Positions 8,449 through 18,139 of a stretch of DNA of 26,101 nt are shown one piece after another. The stretch is from Zygnema cylindricum (taxonomy: Eukaryota; Streptophyta; Zygnematophyceae; Zygnematales; Zygnemataceae), in NCBI GenBank assembly GCA_037447655.1, contig JBBHKE010001635.1, positions 1 through 26,101 on the forward strand, given 5' to 3'. The notes beneath the pieces are model-generated. The model searched no databases and was not told where the DNA came from. It saw only the letters and a program-made list of their open reading frames with translations. A program made the position numbers and the translations under genes. How positions within the stretch are numbered: position 1 is the first letter of the stretch; every line of letters starts with the position of its first letter.

Positions 8449-9518
8449 GAAATTCTATGGGCTCCATTGCCACACAGAATTCACAGGTCCAAAGAAGCTA
8501 ATCTTGATAGTGCCGACTCCAAGTAAATATAAGCCCAAATGATTGACCCTTTGACAATTAGAACCCCATAACAGCTTTACCCCTGTGAAATAACACTTTA
8601 TGTGTGCTCAGTTCCACCACAGAATGCAAAGTTGGAATATGAGTTTTGGATAACTTTCCCCACATTGACTTTCCCTTAGAAATGTAGCCACCCTGGCAGG
8701 CAAACACTCTGACCGACTACATCCCCGTGTAGCCTGGACTCCCTTGAGTCCGCAGCAAAAAGAATCACTGAAAATGGTCAACTAAATGAGTTGATATTAA
8801 ATGGCAAAGTCTGCCGGTTTATACAGATGCTCTCTGGGAGAGAGGTGGCTACCTACCAAAATATTCTAAGTCCTAAAATCCCTCTCTAAGCCCCCTAGTA
8901 TTGCGGTACGAACCAATCATATGACTGTACTGTACAAGAAAGTACAAGTATCAGAGTACTTTCTGTACGGTCCTTGTACGACATCGCCATAATGTGACAT
9001 TTGTCACATCCAGACTTATCATCTCGCGTCCCGGAGATCCCGCAATCCTCCTGCGCATTTCCATGTGTCATCCGGAGTGGCGGCGCCAGAAAACGCCAAG
9101 GCGGCCATTCCAAAATCTCGGCTGGCACCATGGCCGCCGATTTAAATCGATTTTTTTATCTCGACCGTCGAAACAAATGTCCGTACTATTTGTTTCGTCC
9201 AGTACTTATGGTACAACTGATTCTATATTCGATATTCCGTTAACCTAGTTAAATGGAAATCTCTACGTGTAAGTGTTTAAGTATACATCAAACCCTATGC
9301 ATGTTAGCACTAGTCCTACTCTTAACGGACAAAGCTAACGGCTCGGGTGATTTAACGGATGGCACGCTAACGGGTGATTTGACGGATGGTAGGTGCTAGG
9401 ATCTATTCCTGGGTCCGTCAAGTACCTTTTTGGAAAATCTTCCTAATTTACCCTTGTCTTCTCTAGAGGACCTAAGCAGCCATGGCCCTATCTCCTTATC
9501 CAACCTTCAGTGACTACA
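8449..9518. other. Intergenic, no gene recognised
   Basis: The part 8450-8890 reads as unique sequence of moderate composition with no long ORF and no recognised protein. The part 8995-9140 is locally GC-richer, with short ORFs on both strands that match nothing I know. The part 9330-9400 contains two related GGTGATTT.ACGGATGG segments (about 9346 and 9375). I see no RNA gene. Confidence 0.35.
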
Positions 9519-9574
9519 ACAAATGTGGGGGCTTGGAGAAGGGAGTACAAATGTGGGGGCTTGGAGAAGGGAGT
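9519..9574 (+). repeat. 28-bp tandem duplication (2 copies)
   Basis: Two perfect adjacent copies of a 28-bp unit starting ACAAATGTGGGGGCTTGG. They lie in non-coding DNA and the duplication looks recent. Confidence 0.9.
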
Positions 9575-9646
9575 AAGAGGCAGACTGCCTCTGCATTTTT
9601 CTTATCCTAATACAGACCTAGAAAATACACAAATCTCAACACTACT

Positions 9647-9870
9647 TAGATTGCTACTTTGATCAGCGACCGTCCGATTGTCCGAATCTGAGGTGCAAAT
9701 AAATTTTTTTGCTCCGATTGTTTTAATTGGTCCAATTTTTGGTTCGAATGTTTTAATAGGTCCGAATACAATATGGGTCTTAAGGTCATGTTGTATGTTT
9801 TGCATACAATAGGGCATAGGCATATTGTATGGGCCTACTTTTACCTACTTTTGAACTATGATGCTACATC
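9647..9870. repeat. Rearranged fragments of the 7430-8450 repeat
   Basis: The part 9647-9700 is a direct copy of 7515-7568 (GCTACTTTGATCAGCGACCG). The part 9832-9870 is an inverted partial copy of 8335-8395 (GCCTAC...CTACTTTTGAACTATG.TGCTACATC). Together they place the same element family immediately before module B. Intervening DNA has repeated TCCGATTGTTTTAAT-like phrases. Confidence 0.45.
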
Positions 9871-10195
9871 AGATTTACACCAGTTTTATGACGTCACTAT
9901 TGACGGCATATGCCTCAAAATCCACAACATAGTACTGCCACGTGGCTGTTAGTGCTAATCACTCTAACTCACATGAGTGCTGCTACTAACTGGAACTGCT
10001 TCAAAATTGTAATACTGGGAAACCACTACATATAACATGTTCAATCAAAATCGAGCCCCTTTTGAACCAATGTACGGGAAACATTTCCGTTTTGTGTCCA
10101 ACACGCCTGTCAAAAGACGGTCGACTTTGCCGCTTAATTTTGACGGCTGGGAAAATTGTTCAGATTTTTGATTTTTAGACACTCCTCATCTTACA
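9871..10195 (+). repeat. Upstream module B (gene 2 promoter side)
   Basis: This is the proximal part of the shared upstream module: GGCATATGCCTCAAAATCC, CTGCCACGTGGC (G-box 9939-9944), CTCACATGAG, ACTTTGCCGCTTAATTTTGACGGC (10123-10147), then an ATTTTTAGACACTCC block and a pyrimidine-rich leader. The palindrome here is degenerate (GCTTAATTTTGACGG instead of GTTTAATTAGACGG), so gene 2 has drifted in both promoter and start codon. Confidence 0.55.
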
Positions 10196-10266
10196 GGACA
10201 CTGTCTTTTTCATCTCTCCCCTCGCTACAATTCTTCTCGCCTTTCTCATTCCCCCTTGGCCATCCG

Positions 10267-10570
10267 AAGGCCTGGGCGTCCTTGCGCTCCCTCCGGCCGT
10301 TCCCTTGCTCTCTCGCTTCTCTCCTCGCTTTGCTCTCTCCGTCCAGCCGGCCGCCAGCTCTCCCTCCACACGTGCCACAAGCCAAGCCAGCCGCACCCCC
10401 CCACCACTCCTCCTGGCAGCAGTTCGCCCGCCTGCACTGTCGCCCTCGCCGCCCACCCAAGGCCCGATGCGAGGCCGAAGACCAGCCCGGGGCGGGGGGC
10501 GGGGAAGGGCACGCCGCAAAACCAGGAGGGGATGCGGCAGAGGGACGAGACCACGTGGCAAGGGGAGAGA
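10267..10570 (+). pseudogene. Relic of the presequence frame of mTERF gene 2
   Basis: By alignment with genes 1 and 3 this stretch is the transit-peptide and linker region. The two in-frame ATGs of gene 1 are AAG (10267) and TGG here. No other ATG restores this frame. The frame then hits a 1-bp deletion in a G-run (four Gs at 10562-10565 versus five at 3222-3226 in gene 1) and leaves the mTERF frame. Nucleotide identity to gene 1 stays very high despite the loss, so decay is recent or the block is being homogenised by gene conversion. Confidence 0.7.
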
Positions 10571-11549
10571 CCACGAGGCAGGGCCAGAAGCTGACGTGGC
10601 AGATGTCACCAAGATTCTGCTCAGTCTGGGATGCTCCAAGCCGCAGCTGGAGCGGATTCTGAAGAGAAGTTCTGTCGGCCTTGTGAAAAACAAACAGCAT
10701 ATTCTTAGGAAGGCGACCATTTTCCGTAGCTATGGAATCGAATCACAACAATTCTTATTGGCTTTGCAGAGAGATTCTAATCAGCAGCAGCAAATCCTTT
10801 CTGGTACAGATGAGCAACATGAATCCGTACTCAACTATCTCCAAGGCACTTTGGAGGTGCAAAATTTGGGAATATTGGTTTCTAGGCACCCAGTGATCGT
10901 AAACTCTCTTCCTGCCACTCTTGAATCCAAATTGCAGCTGTGGGCGAGTCTAGATGTGCCCATCACTGCTCGTGTGTTGGAGAAGTACCCAGACATATTA
11001 TCGTATAGCGATAAAACTTTGAAAGAAGGGATAGAGGGAGTCAAAGCCATTTTCCCCTATCTACGCGGTGTAACTATTCTCTCAAAGTTTCCTATCCTTG
11101 GTTGTATGGACTCCCGATCTTTACAACAAAGGGCCAAAAGACTACAGGAGTTGTTTGGCAATGACATTGCAAAACGGCTTTTGTTGAAGTACCCGCGCAT
11201 TCTCTTAGCTCCAACTTCCACAATGCAACACACATACAAACAGCTTCAACAACATTTCGGAGAAGAGAGTGGCCTGAAAGTGATTCAATTTTCTCCAGCA
11301 CTTTTAGGCTACTCATGGAATACCCTCGGCCCAAAATTGGAGTTTTTGGTGAAGGAAATGGGACGCAGCGTTGAGGATGTGCGTGCATTCCCAGCGGTTC
11401 TTGGATACTCTCTTGAAAAGCGATTGAAGCCACGTTATGATGCCCTGATGAAGGCAAAAATAGAGAGTGGTGACTATTCTTTACAGACCATCTTCAATCC
11501 ATCAAACGAGGCGTTTGAACAAAGATTCCGCGTTTCTTTAACGTGCTGA
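10467..11549 (+). CDS. mTERF-family protein 2, recoded N-terminus (360 aa)
   Basis: The first ATG after the leader is at 10467. It lies out of frame with the ancestral presequence, but the downstream 1-bp deletion brings it into frame with the mTERF core, giving 360 aa. The new N-terminus (MRGRRPARGGGRGRARRKTR...) is extremely Arg/Gly-rich without acidic residues in its first 34 residues, unlike the Ser/Pro-rich presequence of genes 1 and 3. The core keeps all repeat prolines and the LEKRLKPRYDAL terminus. By hand count it differs from protein 1 at about 60 of 317 core positions, with only two differences in the last 58 residues. It is either a functional protein with altered targeting (nuclear, or an Arg-rich organelle signal) or a young pseudogene whose core is still open. 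A longer reading from 10305 would need a TTG start and is not proposed. Confidence 0.6.
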   Translation: MRGRRPARGGGRGRARRKTRRGCGRGTRPRGKGRDHEAGPEADVADVTKILLSLGCSKPQLERILKRSSVGLVKNKQHILRKATIFRSYGIESQQFLLALQRDSNQQQQILSGTDEQHESVLNYLQGTLEVQNLGILVSRHPVIVNSLPATLESKLQLWASLDVPITARVLEKYPDILSYSDKTLKEGIEGVKAIFPYLRGVTILSKFPILGCMDSRSLQQRAKRLQELFGNDIAKRLLLKYPRILLAPTSTMQHTYKQLQQHFGEESGLKVIQFSPALLGYSWNTLGPKLEFLVKEMGRSVEDVRAFPAVLGYSLEKRLKPRYDALMKAKIESGDYSLQTIFNPSNEAFEQRFRVSLTC

Positions 11550-11663
11550 ATAGTGTGAGTGCAAAAGTCCGGCATTCTCTTATTATGTTTTAAGCCTCCT
11601 AGGGAAAGGTGTCTGTTTGTCTTCATGTTTTCCATCTGTACTCATTCTACTTTCTGCCACTTG

Positions 11664-11795
11664 GTGAGGTTATGAAAAATGAACACTGATTACTGTTGTC
11701 AGTTTCCGAATTAATTGTAAAATTATTGTTTTTCATTCTTTTATACGCTCTCCTCATCTCATTCATTTTTTTTTGGGGGTTTTTTTTATTTGTAG
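11664..11795 (+). other. Candidate 3'-UTR intron, gene 2
   Basis: Same donor (CTTG/GTGAGG), acceptor (TTTGTAG/AAGAG) and length (132 nt) as after gene 1, with the donor 114 nt past the stop codon. Inferred from conserved sites only. Confidence 0.4.
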
Positions 11796-13398
11796 AAGAG
11801 AAGATGAAAAGGATCTGAAGGGACTATGAAAACAAATGTTGATGTGTTGTCTTGTCTTGATGTGCTCTTCCACTATCACAATATAGTAACTCCTAAATTT
11901 GCTTGATTCCTCGCTCGTTATGGAGGTGAGGGATACCTTGATTATCAAATTTTGTTAGAGGATAATGTGTTAGTAAATTTGTGATTATTAGTGGGATGCT
12001 ATTGTGGCGATTGTTAAAAGGTGGTGGACAAGGAATGATGCATTTTTCCCCTTTGTTGTAGGTCTCTTTGTCTTTAAACTAATCGTCCTTAGAAACACCA
12101 ATTTCTTGTTGCTTTTCGATGAGTGATTCAAATTTATGTTACATTGTTTACTAGGCTTTTAGTCTTACATTAGGTTTGGAATAGAATTAAATTAGAATTT
12201 CAGGAGTTTGTTTAGTTTGTACAAAGAAGAGTTAATTGTCAATTAGTTCGCTAAAAAATTTGATTTCTTTCCCTTCAAATGTTGTCCTTCTCCCCCTTTC
12301 AAAGTATATCTTGGAGCAAAACGTAGTGAACAGCCAAAGATGCACAGGTCTTTCTTCATCATTTTAAATGCCTAAAGAATTTAATGAAACAGTTACAATT
12401 CTTGCAACTTTTCTTTGTCGCATAATGGTTCTTTTTTGCAAATATGGGGTATCAGGATCATGTACTATCATCTTCACAACTTCAGTTTGTTATTTTTGTT
12501 TGACCGCAGAACCACGATTTCTAAAATTGTGCCTTGAAAAATGATGAAGCGACATTGTCATGCCCTCGTAAAGTCAAAAATTGTGCAAATTGCCATTTCC
12601 TGTGTACAACTTTCAATCTAACAAACGAGGTATCTAAATGCAATTTGAATTTTCTGTAGTTTGTTCAAACATGTATGTGCAAATCCACATTATTCTTTTG
12701 CTATGTATTTATCCTTGCTGTGAGAGGTGATAGTTTCCCTTCATGTTTTCCATTGGCATTTGTTTAATGTGTGGTTGTCGTCCTGTATTACAATTGTAAT
12801 AATTTCACTTTTTTCCCTGTGGTGAGGCCATAACAATATACGCCATGACAATTGAATGCTGGTTGTTGCTGTCAGTTGTGAATCCTATATGAAATCATCG
12901 TTCTTTTGCAAGCTCTCTCCCTATCAAAGATCCTATCAAAGATGGAATAGTGAACTCGTTATGAGACATGTGCTTCTTTGCAGAGACGAGGATGAAGGGA
13001 TCGCAAAGGGAGGCATAAAATGAATGTGACTCTCTTTGGTTGCCACAGGCTAATACCTTTTGAATTAGCTCGAAACTTTCTCTCGTTGCTCGAAACCACG
13101 ACCACTTGAGGAGGGAAGACTTGAGGAAACCACTTCGCCAAATTTGAAGATAAGCTTCCAGTAAGTGTGTGATTATTAGTGGGATGGTGTTGTGTAGATT
13201 ATGAAAAGGATGCAGTGCGGAATGATGACTTTTTTCCTTTGGGATGAAGCTTTTTTAACGTCTTTGTCTTTCAACACCATTGAGTGGAAATACAGTCATC
13301 AACTTCTTTTTTGTTGTTGTTGATTGCTGAGGCAGTCAACGTTTTATGACATTGTTTGCATGGGTTTTTCTCTCAAATTAGTTCTGGAATTGAATAGA

Positions 13399-13574
13399 GT
13401 AGAAAGAAGAGAGAAAAGAGAAGAGAGAAGAGAGAAGAGAAGAGAGAAGAGAAGAGAGAAGAAGAGATGAGAGTTGAGAGAAGAGAGAAGAAGAGATGAT
13501 AGAAGAGAGAAGAGAAGAGAGAAGAGGGATGAGAGAAGAGAGAAGAAGAGAGAAGGAGAAGAGAGAGAATTTTG
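13399..13574 (+). repeat. GA-rich microsatellite, second copy
   Basis: Imperfect AGAGA/AGAAG tract, matching 6057-6232 in sequence and length as far as I can compare by eye. Confidence 0.85.
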
Positions 13575-14734
13575 TTTGACTTTGACAAATGAGGTGAATT
13601 TCTGGACTGAGAAGAGTAAGCTGGTGGTGTGCAGAAGTTGCCCTTATCCCCCATTCAAAACAACAACTTTGGGCGAAACTGTCTTTTCAACCGCAAATGC
13701 ACCTGTTTCAGAGTATACCATTTTTAAGCATATTGTTCTGAGCAAATAGGAAGAAATAGTTGTTAACTTGCCACTTTTCTTCGCTGTATACTGGTTTCTT
13801 ATTTTGAGGTACTCGTGCTCATGCCGTACAATCCACATGTTTTCACCTTTGCTCTTGTTTTTTTGAAAGATGATGACGTTTTTTGTTCTTATGTTGACGT
13901 CTTTTTGGAATTTTTGATCAAGAATTGTCGTATTTGTCTTCTGTATCCAATGGAAGTTTCAGTCTTAGCTTGCGTCAATCGAATATGTGAGTTTTTGTTT
14001 TCTTGTTTTGATTAAAATTCACGACTTAATTGGCTCATTTGTAATTTTAATCCAGGGTGGTGACTCACTTAAAATAGTGTTCCTGTTTCATAGACAGAGT
14101 CTTCTCCCTTCTTGGCCTTTTTTTTCCATGCTGGGCTATCTTCTTTCCTTACACCCTAATTTTAGAGATCTTGAGTTTACCTCATCATTGAAATCTCAGT
14201 ACATTCAATGGAAATTGAATCCACCTCCATGCTACAATATGTCAGTTAACAAAAGAAAAAAAAACGATAAACTGAAAACGATAAAATAAGTTAAGTTTGT
14301 GATTTTATTTTGAATCTGAAATATAGAATCGGTTGACGTTGTGACTTTTGCCATATTTCCTTGTTGGTCCTATGAGAGAGTTGGGCACAAAGTATTTAGG
14401 ATGAAATAGGGGATCAATCGACCTCTGTGTTTTTCAGTTTCTACATGTAGGTTAAGATAAAGCATTGAGAACTAAATGTTGTACACCCCTTTGTACCTAT
14501 TTGACTGTCAAAGGATAGACAAAATACTTTTCACGAGCGAACAAAGGGTCAAGTGAAGGCATTGTCAATAACAATAAAAAAAGCATGAAAGGAAATTGAG
14601 GAAAAGGCGTTCCAACACCTTTTCGACTTTGACGCCTATGTCGGTGGAGACTACTTTTTCCTACTTTTCCATAATAGCGTCTTAGTGAAATAGAGTGTTC
14701 TGGATAAATTCAAGTAATCGTACACAGTGGATCT

Positions 14735-14950
14735 ACCCCGCGAATCGCAATTAGCGTTAACAAATATTTAGTGTTAAAGAACAACTACTGTAGCGTGATA
14801 AACGCTAATTGGGAATTTGGGGGTTTCAAGGAAATCAGTCACTCTAATTTGTTTTTTAGGGTTTTTTTAATCACTCTATTTAAGAATTTGAGTAAAAAAT
14901 TAGGGGCACCGAATTAGCGTGATTAACCCTAATAGCGCTTCGCGATGTAG
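14735..14950. mobile_element. MITE-like insertion in module C
   Basis: The ends are CCCGCGAATCGCAATTAGCG and the complement of CATCGCGAAGCGCTATTAGGG, an imperfect member of the family seen at 15441-15645 and 21004-21226. Module E carries a family member at the same position, while module A reads through as CCGCGAATCGAGCGTTGC with no insert. It is about 215 bp, AT-rich, and non-coding. Confidence 0.5.
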
Positions 14951-15363
14951 CGTTGCATAGCGTATCGGACTTAAGTTTGATGCGCCGATAATTTTTGTCC
15001 ACCGATGTATGCGACGTGGATGATTTGGAAAGAAAAGCCGAAACGTTGATGTCCAACTTATCAATGTTTTGATCCCGATCGAGGATCGACGTGACGATGT
15101 GAAATTTGCGGCCGATAGCGTCGATTTTGTTTGTCGACGCTACATCAGCAATGACGTCTCGGTTGACGACATATGCCGCAAGTTTCACAACAGTACATTG
15201 CCACGTGGCTTTTACGTTACTCATTCTAGTTCACATGATTGCTGCTACAAGCTCAAATTACGCTGAAACCGAAAATGCAATCAGAACTCTACACGGTTAG
15301 TACCGAGGCACGGGGAACATTTGAATTCCTGTCAAACACGACATTCGAAAGATGGCTGACTTC

Positions 15364-15381
15364 GCCGTTTAATTAGACGGC
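15364..15381 (+). promoter_or_regulatory. Conserved promoter palindrome, gene 3
   Basis: GCCGTTTAATTAGACGGC, identical to the site before gene 1 (2786-2803). Here it is about 345 bp before the ATG because a MITE has been inserted between this element and the start codon. Confidence 0.5.
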
Positions 15382-15440
15382 CGGCAAAATTGCTCACATT
15401 TTAGACTTTCAGACACTACTGTACAGTACAGTACAGTACT

Positions 15441-15645
15441 GTACACCGTGAATCGTTATTAGCCTTATGTACGCTATATCGGCACCCCAAAATTTTGACA
15501 TTGATACCTTAAATATAATAAATTACACTATTTAAGGACATGGACCATAATCTGCCACGTCTCCTAGCACTAAATTAGAATGAATGACGCTATTTTTTTC
15601 TTTACACTAATAATTTCTATACGCTAATAACGATTCAAGGTGTAC
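15441..15645. mobile_element. 205-bp MITE in the leader of gene 3
   Basis: Terminal inverted repeats of 23 bp with one mismatch: 15441-15463 begins GTACACCGTGAATCG, and the right end 15623-15645 is the complement of GTACACCTTGAATCG. The interior is AT-rich and non-coding. The left flank is a short GTACA repeat (15417-15443). The D relic shows the uninterrupted arrangement (TTTCACACACCTCC...GAGAACTCTTCCG), so the element split the leader of gene 3 about 65 bp before its ATG. Superfamily is not assigned. A target-site duplication is obscured by the GTACA repeats. Confidence 0.75.
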
Positions 15646-15708
15646 TGTAGTGAACTCTTTCGTCTTCATCTCTCCCCTCTCTCTCATTCCCCACCTACAA
15701 GCCATCCG

Positions 15709-16998
15709 ATGGCTATGGCGTCCCTGTGCCTCCCTCCGTTCTCTGGCTCCCCGGCTTCTCTCCTCGCTTTGCTCTCTCCGTCCAGCCGGCCGCCAGCTCT
15801 CCCTCCACACGTGCCACAAGCCAAGCCAGCCGCACCCCCCCACCACTCCTCCTGGCAGCAGTTCGCCCGCCTGCACTGTCGCCCTCGCCGCCCACCCAAG
15901 GCCCGATGCGAGGCCGAAGACCAGCCCGGGGCGGGGGGCGGGGAAGGGCACGCCGCAAAACCAGGAGGGGATGCGGCAGAGGGACGAGACCACGTGGCAA
16001 GGGGGAGAGAGCACGAGGCAGGGCCAGAAGATGACGTGGCAGATGTCACGGAGATTCTGCTCAGTCTGGGATGCTCCAAGCCGCAGTTGGAGCGGCTTCT
16101 GAAGAAACATTCTGTCGACCTTGTGAAAAACAAGCAGCATTTTCTTAGGAAGGCAGCCATTTTCCGTAGGTATGGAATTGAATCGCAACAGTTCCTCAAA
16201 ATTTTGGAAAGAGAGTCTCTTCCAAATCAAATTTTTCTTTCTCGTCGTGACGAGCAACATGAATCCGTACTCAACTATCTCCAAGGCACTTTGGAGGTGC
16301 AAAATTTGGGAAAACTGATTTCTTGTTACCCTACGATTATAAATTGTCTTCCTGCCAGTCTTGAATCCAAATTGCAGCTGTGGGCGAGTTTAGATGTGCC
16401 CATCACTGCTTGTGTGTTGGAGAAGTACCCAATCATATTAAACCATAGTGATAAAACTTTGAAAGAAGGGATAGAGGGAGTCAAAGCCATTTTCCCCGAT
16501 CCACTCGGTGTAACTATTCTCTCAAAATTTCCTGTCCTTGGTTGTAAAAACCCCCGAACATTGCAACGAAGGGCCAAAGGACTACAAGAGTTGTTCGGCA
16601 ATGACATTGCACAACGGCTTTTGTTGAAGCAACCGACCATTCTCATGGCTCCAACTTCCACAATGCAACACACGTACAAACAGCTTCAACAACATTTTGG
16701 AGAAGAGAAAGGCTTAAAAATGATTCAATCTACCCCAGCACTTTTAGGCCGCTCGTGGGATACCCTCGGCCCAAAATTGGAGTTTTTGGTGAAGGAAATG
16801 GGACGCAGCATAGAGGATGTGGCTGCCTGCCCAACGGTTCTTACATTGTCTCTTGAAAAGCGATTGAAGCCACGCTGTGATGCCCTGAAGAAAGCGGAAA
16901 TAGAGAGTTGCGACTATTCGTTAAACAACATTTTCAAGTCAACAAACGTGGTGTTTGAAAAAAGATTCGGCGTTTCTTCAATGTGTAGTAAAGTGTGA
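15709..16998 (+). CDS. mTERF-family protein 3, organelle-targeted (intact)
   Basis: Single-exon gene of 429 aa. The start is the first of two in-frame ATGs (15709 and 15715), aligned with those of gene 1. The open frame continues upstream to a GTG but contains no earlier ATG. Residues 1 to about 65 are a presequence (MAMASLCLPPFSGSPASLLA) followed by the same Gly/Glu-rich linker as protein 1. The linker and most of the presequence are nearly identical at nucleotide level to genes 1 and 2. The core keeps the 33-34 residue mTERF periodicity. It differs around the motif prolines (CYPT, KYPI, QSTPAL, ACPT). The stretch QRDSNMKQQILSG of protein 1 is replaced by a divergent ERESLPNQIFLSR. It ends SSMCSKV like gene 4, its closest relative in the C-terminal half. 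Expected role: organellar nucleic-acid binding; target unknown. Confidence 0.9.
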   Translation: MAMASLCLPPFSGSPASLLALLSPSSRPPALPPHVPQAKPAAPPHHSSWQQFARLHCRPRRPPKARCEAEDQPGAGGGEGHAAKPGGDAAEGRDHVARGREHEAGPEDDVADVTEILLSLGCSKPQLERLLKKHSVDLVKNKQHFLRKAAIFRRYGIESQQFLKILERESLPNQIFLSRRDEQHESVLNYLQGTLEVQNLGKLISCYPTIINCLPASLESKLQLWASLDVPITACVLEKYPIILNHSDKTLKEGIEGVKAIFPDPLGVTILSKFPVLGCKNPRTLQRRAKGLQELFGNDIAQRLLLKQPTILMAPTSTMQHTYKQLQQHFGEEKGLKMIQSTPALLGRSWDTLGPKLEFLVKEMGRSIEDVAACPTVLTLSLEKRLKPRCDALKKAEIESCDYSLNNIFKSTNVVFEKRFGVSSMCSKV

Positions 16999-17545
16999 GC
17001 GCGAAATTCCCACATTCGCTCATTGTGTTTTCAGCCTTCTTGGGAAAGTTGTATGTTTGTCTTCCTGTTTTCTTTAGGTACTCATTCCACCTTTTTCTGC
17101 TTGGTGAGGCTATGAAGAATGAAAGCCGATCACTGTTTTCAGTTACGGATCAGATGTGGAATCATTGTTTTTGGTTCCTTTGTATGCTTCCCTCCTATCA
17201 ACGATGAAATAGTGAACTTGCTATGAGATTTGTGGTTCCTTGCAGAGACAAGGATGAAGAAATGTGAAGTGGGGCGTAAAACGAATGCGATTCCCTTTGA
17301 TTATCACATTTAATACCTCTGAATTCGCTCGATTGTCATCTTGTTGCTGGCATCGGGGATGACTTGAGCAAGGAAATTATATTGCCAGAAATCTGAAGTT
17401 AAGCTTTTAGTAAGTGTGCGACTATAATTGTGTAAATTTTGAAAAGTGGGGAGTGACAAAAGATGATGTTTCTCCCAAGCTTTTCTAACGTTTTTGTCAT
17501 TTAACACAACCTACTGGGAATGCATTCATCAACTTTCTTTGTGTT
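16999..17545 (+). repeat. 3' flank of gene 3, shared with genes 1, 2 and 4
   Basis: Homologous to about 5375-6000 (second half of the gene 1 flank) and, inverted, to about 25095-25434 after gene 4. The landmarks are CTTGGTGAGGCTATGAA, GATGAAATAGTGAACTTGCTATGAG, and CTTGCAGAGACAAGGATGAAG. Only one copy of the module occurs here, whereas genes 1 and 2 have two in tandem. Probably the 3' UTR in its first part. Confidence 0.6.
17104..17245 (+). other. Candidate 3'-UTR intron, gene 3
   Basis: Donor CTTG/GTGAGG and acceptor GTTCCTTGCAG/AGACAAGG bracket 142 nt. Gene 4 has the same arrangement with the same length. The donor is 105 nt after the stop codon. Inferred from conservation. Confidence 0.45.
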
Positions 17546-18138
17546 GTTCTCCCCCTTTCCCCCTTTCCCCCTCTCTCTCTCCCCTCTTCCTCTCCTTTTC
17601 TCCCTCCCCCAGTTCCTCTCTTTGTCTCCCTCTCTCCCCCTTCCCCCCTCTCCCCCTCTCCGCCTCCCTCCCTATCTCTCTCTCTTTCCCCACCCTCTCT
17701 CTGTCATTGTCTCACTCTGTATCTCGTCTCTGTCAGTATCTCTGTGTCTCACTGTCCTTATGTTTCTCGGGCTCTCTGTCTCTCTGTCGGATAAGGTATC
17801 CTAGATTGAAACGTTTCTCTTTCCTACTCCCTGTCTCTCTCATCTCTTTTCTTTTTTTCCCTCTCTTTCCTTTCCTCCCTCTTGTTCTTGAATTCTCGTT
17901 GTATCTCTCTCTGTGTCTCTGTCTCTTTGTATCTGTTTTTTTGCCTTTTTCTTTCTCTTTCTGTCCCTCTGTTATATAAGGTAAGGTTTAAAATGTTTCT
18001 TTCTCCTTCTCCCTCTCTCTCTCTCTGTCTTTTCCTCCCTCTCGCCTGGCAATTCAATTTGTACCTTTGGTCTATTTCTGTCTCTCTGTTTCTCGGCCTC
18101 AATGTCTCCGTTTCTGTCTGTCTCTTTGTGTGTCTATA
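17546..18138 (+). repeat. Polypyrimidine tract, CT microsatellite
   Basis: About 600 bp of CCCTCTCTC, CTCTCTGTCTCT and TTTCTTTC variants with few purines on this strand. Apparent ORFs are Ser/Leu/Pro/Phe low-complexity artefacts. It ends in TGTGTCTATAG/G, a plausible splice acceptor, and may be an expanded intronic tract before the methyltransferase exon remnants. Confidence 0.8.
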
Positions 18139-18139
18139 G

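Larger units (their letters stand above)
11550..14160 (+). repeat. 3' flank of gene 2, second copy of the 2.6-kb segment
   Basis: Near-identical to 4211-6819 (offset 7339-7342 bp). The match ends at ACACCCTAAT, beyond which the copies are unrelated. Divergence is almost nil up to about 13868 and then rises to roughly one difference in 12-15 bases. No coding gene is seen. The proximal part is probably the 3' UTR of gene 2. Confidence 0.75.
14266..15420 (+). repeat. Upstream module C (gene 3 promoter side)
   Basis: The fullest forward copy of the shared module, colinear with inverted module E over about 1.1 kb. Landmarks are AAGTTAAGTTTGTGATTTT, GGGGATCAATCGACCTCTGTG, AGGCGTTCCAACACCTTTTC, TATGTCGGTGGAGACTAC, AGAGTGTTCTGGATA, a MITE-like insertion (14735-14950), GTAGCGTTGCATAGCG, CGACATATGCCGCAAG, TTGCCACGTGGC (G-box 15202-15207), GTTCACATGATTGCTGC, and GCCGTTTAATTAGACGGC (15364-15381). 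Confidence 0.65.

Noticed and set aside
8895-9131. 78-codon minus-strand ORF in a locally GC-rich segment
   Set aside because: It is not recognised, starts at a non-ATG-supported position, and has no second copy in the window; too little to call a gene.
10305-10466. N-terminal extension of gene 2 (414-aa reading)
   Set aside because: The frame is open to 10179 but has no ATG before 10467; the longer protein requires a TTG start, not expected in a plant nuclear gene.
15640-15708. 23-codon N-terminal extension of gene 3
   Set aside because: It begins at GTG, overlaps the MITE end, and has no ATG; the paralogue alignment supports ATG 15709.
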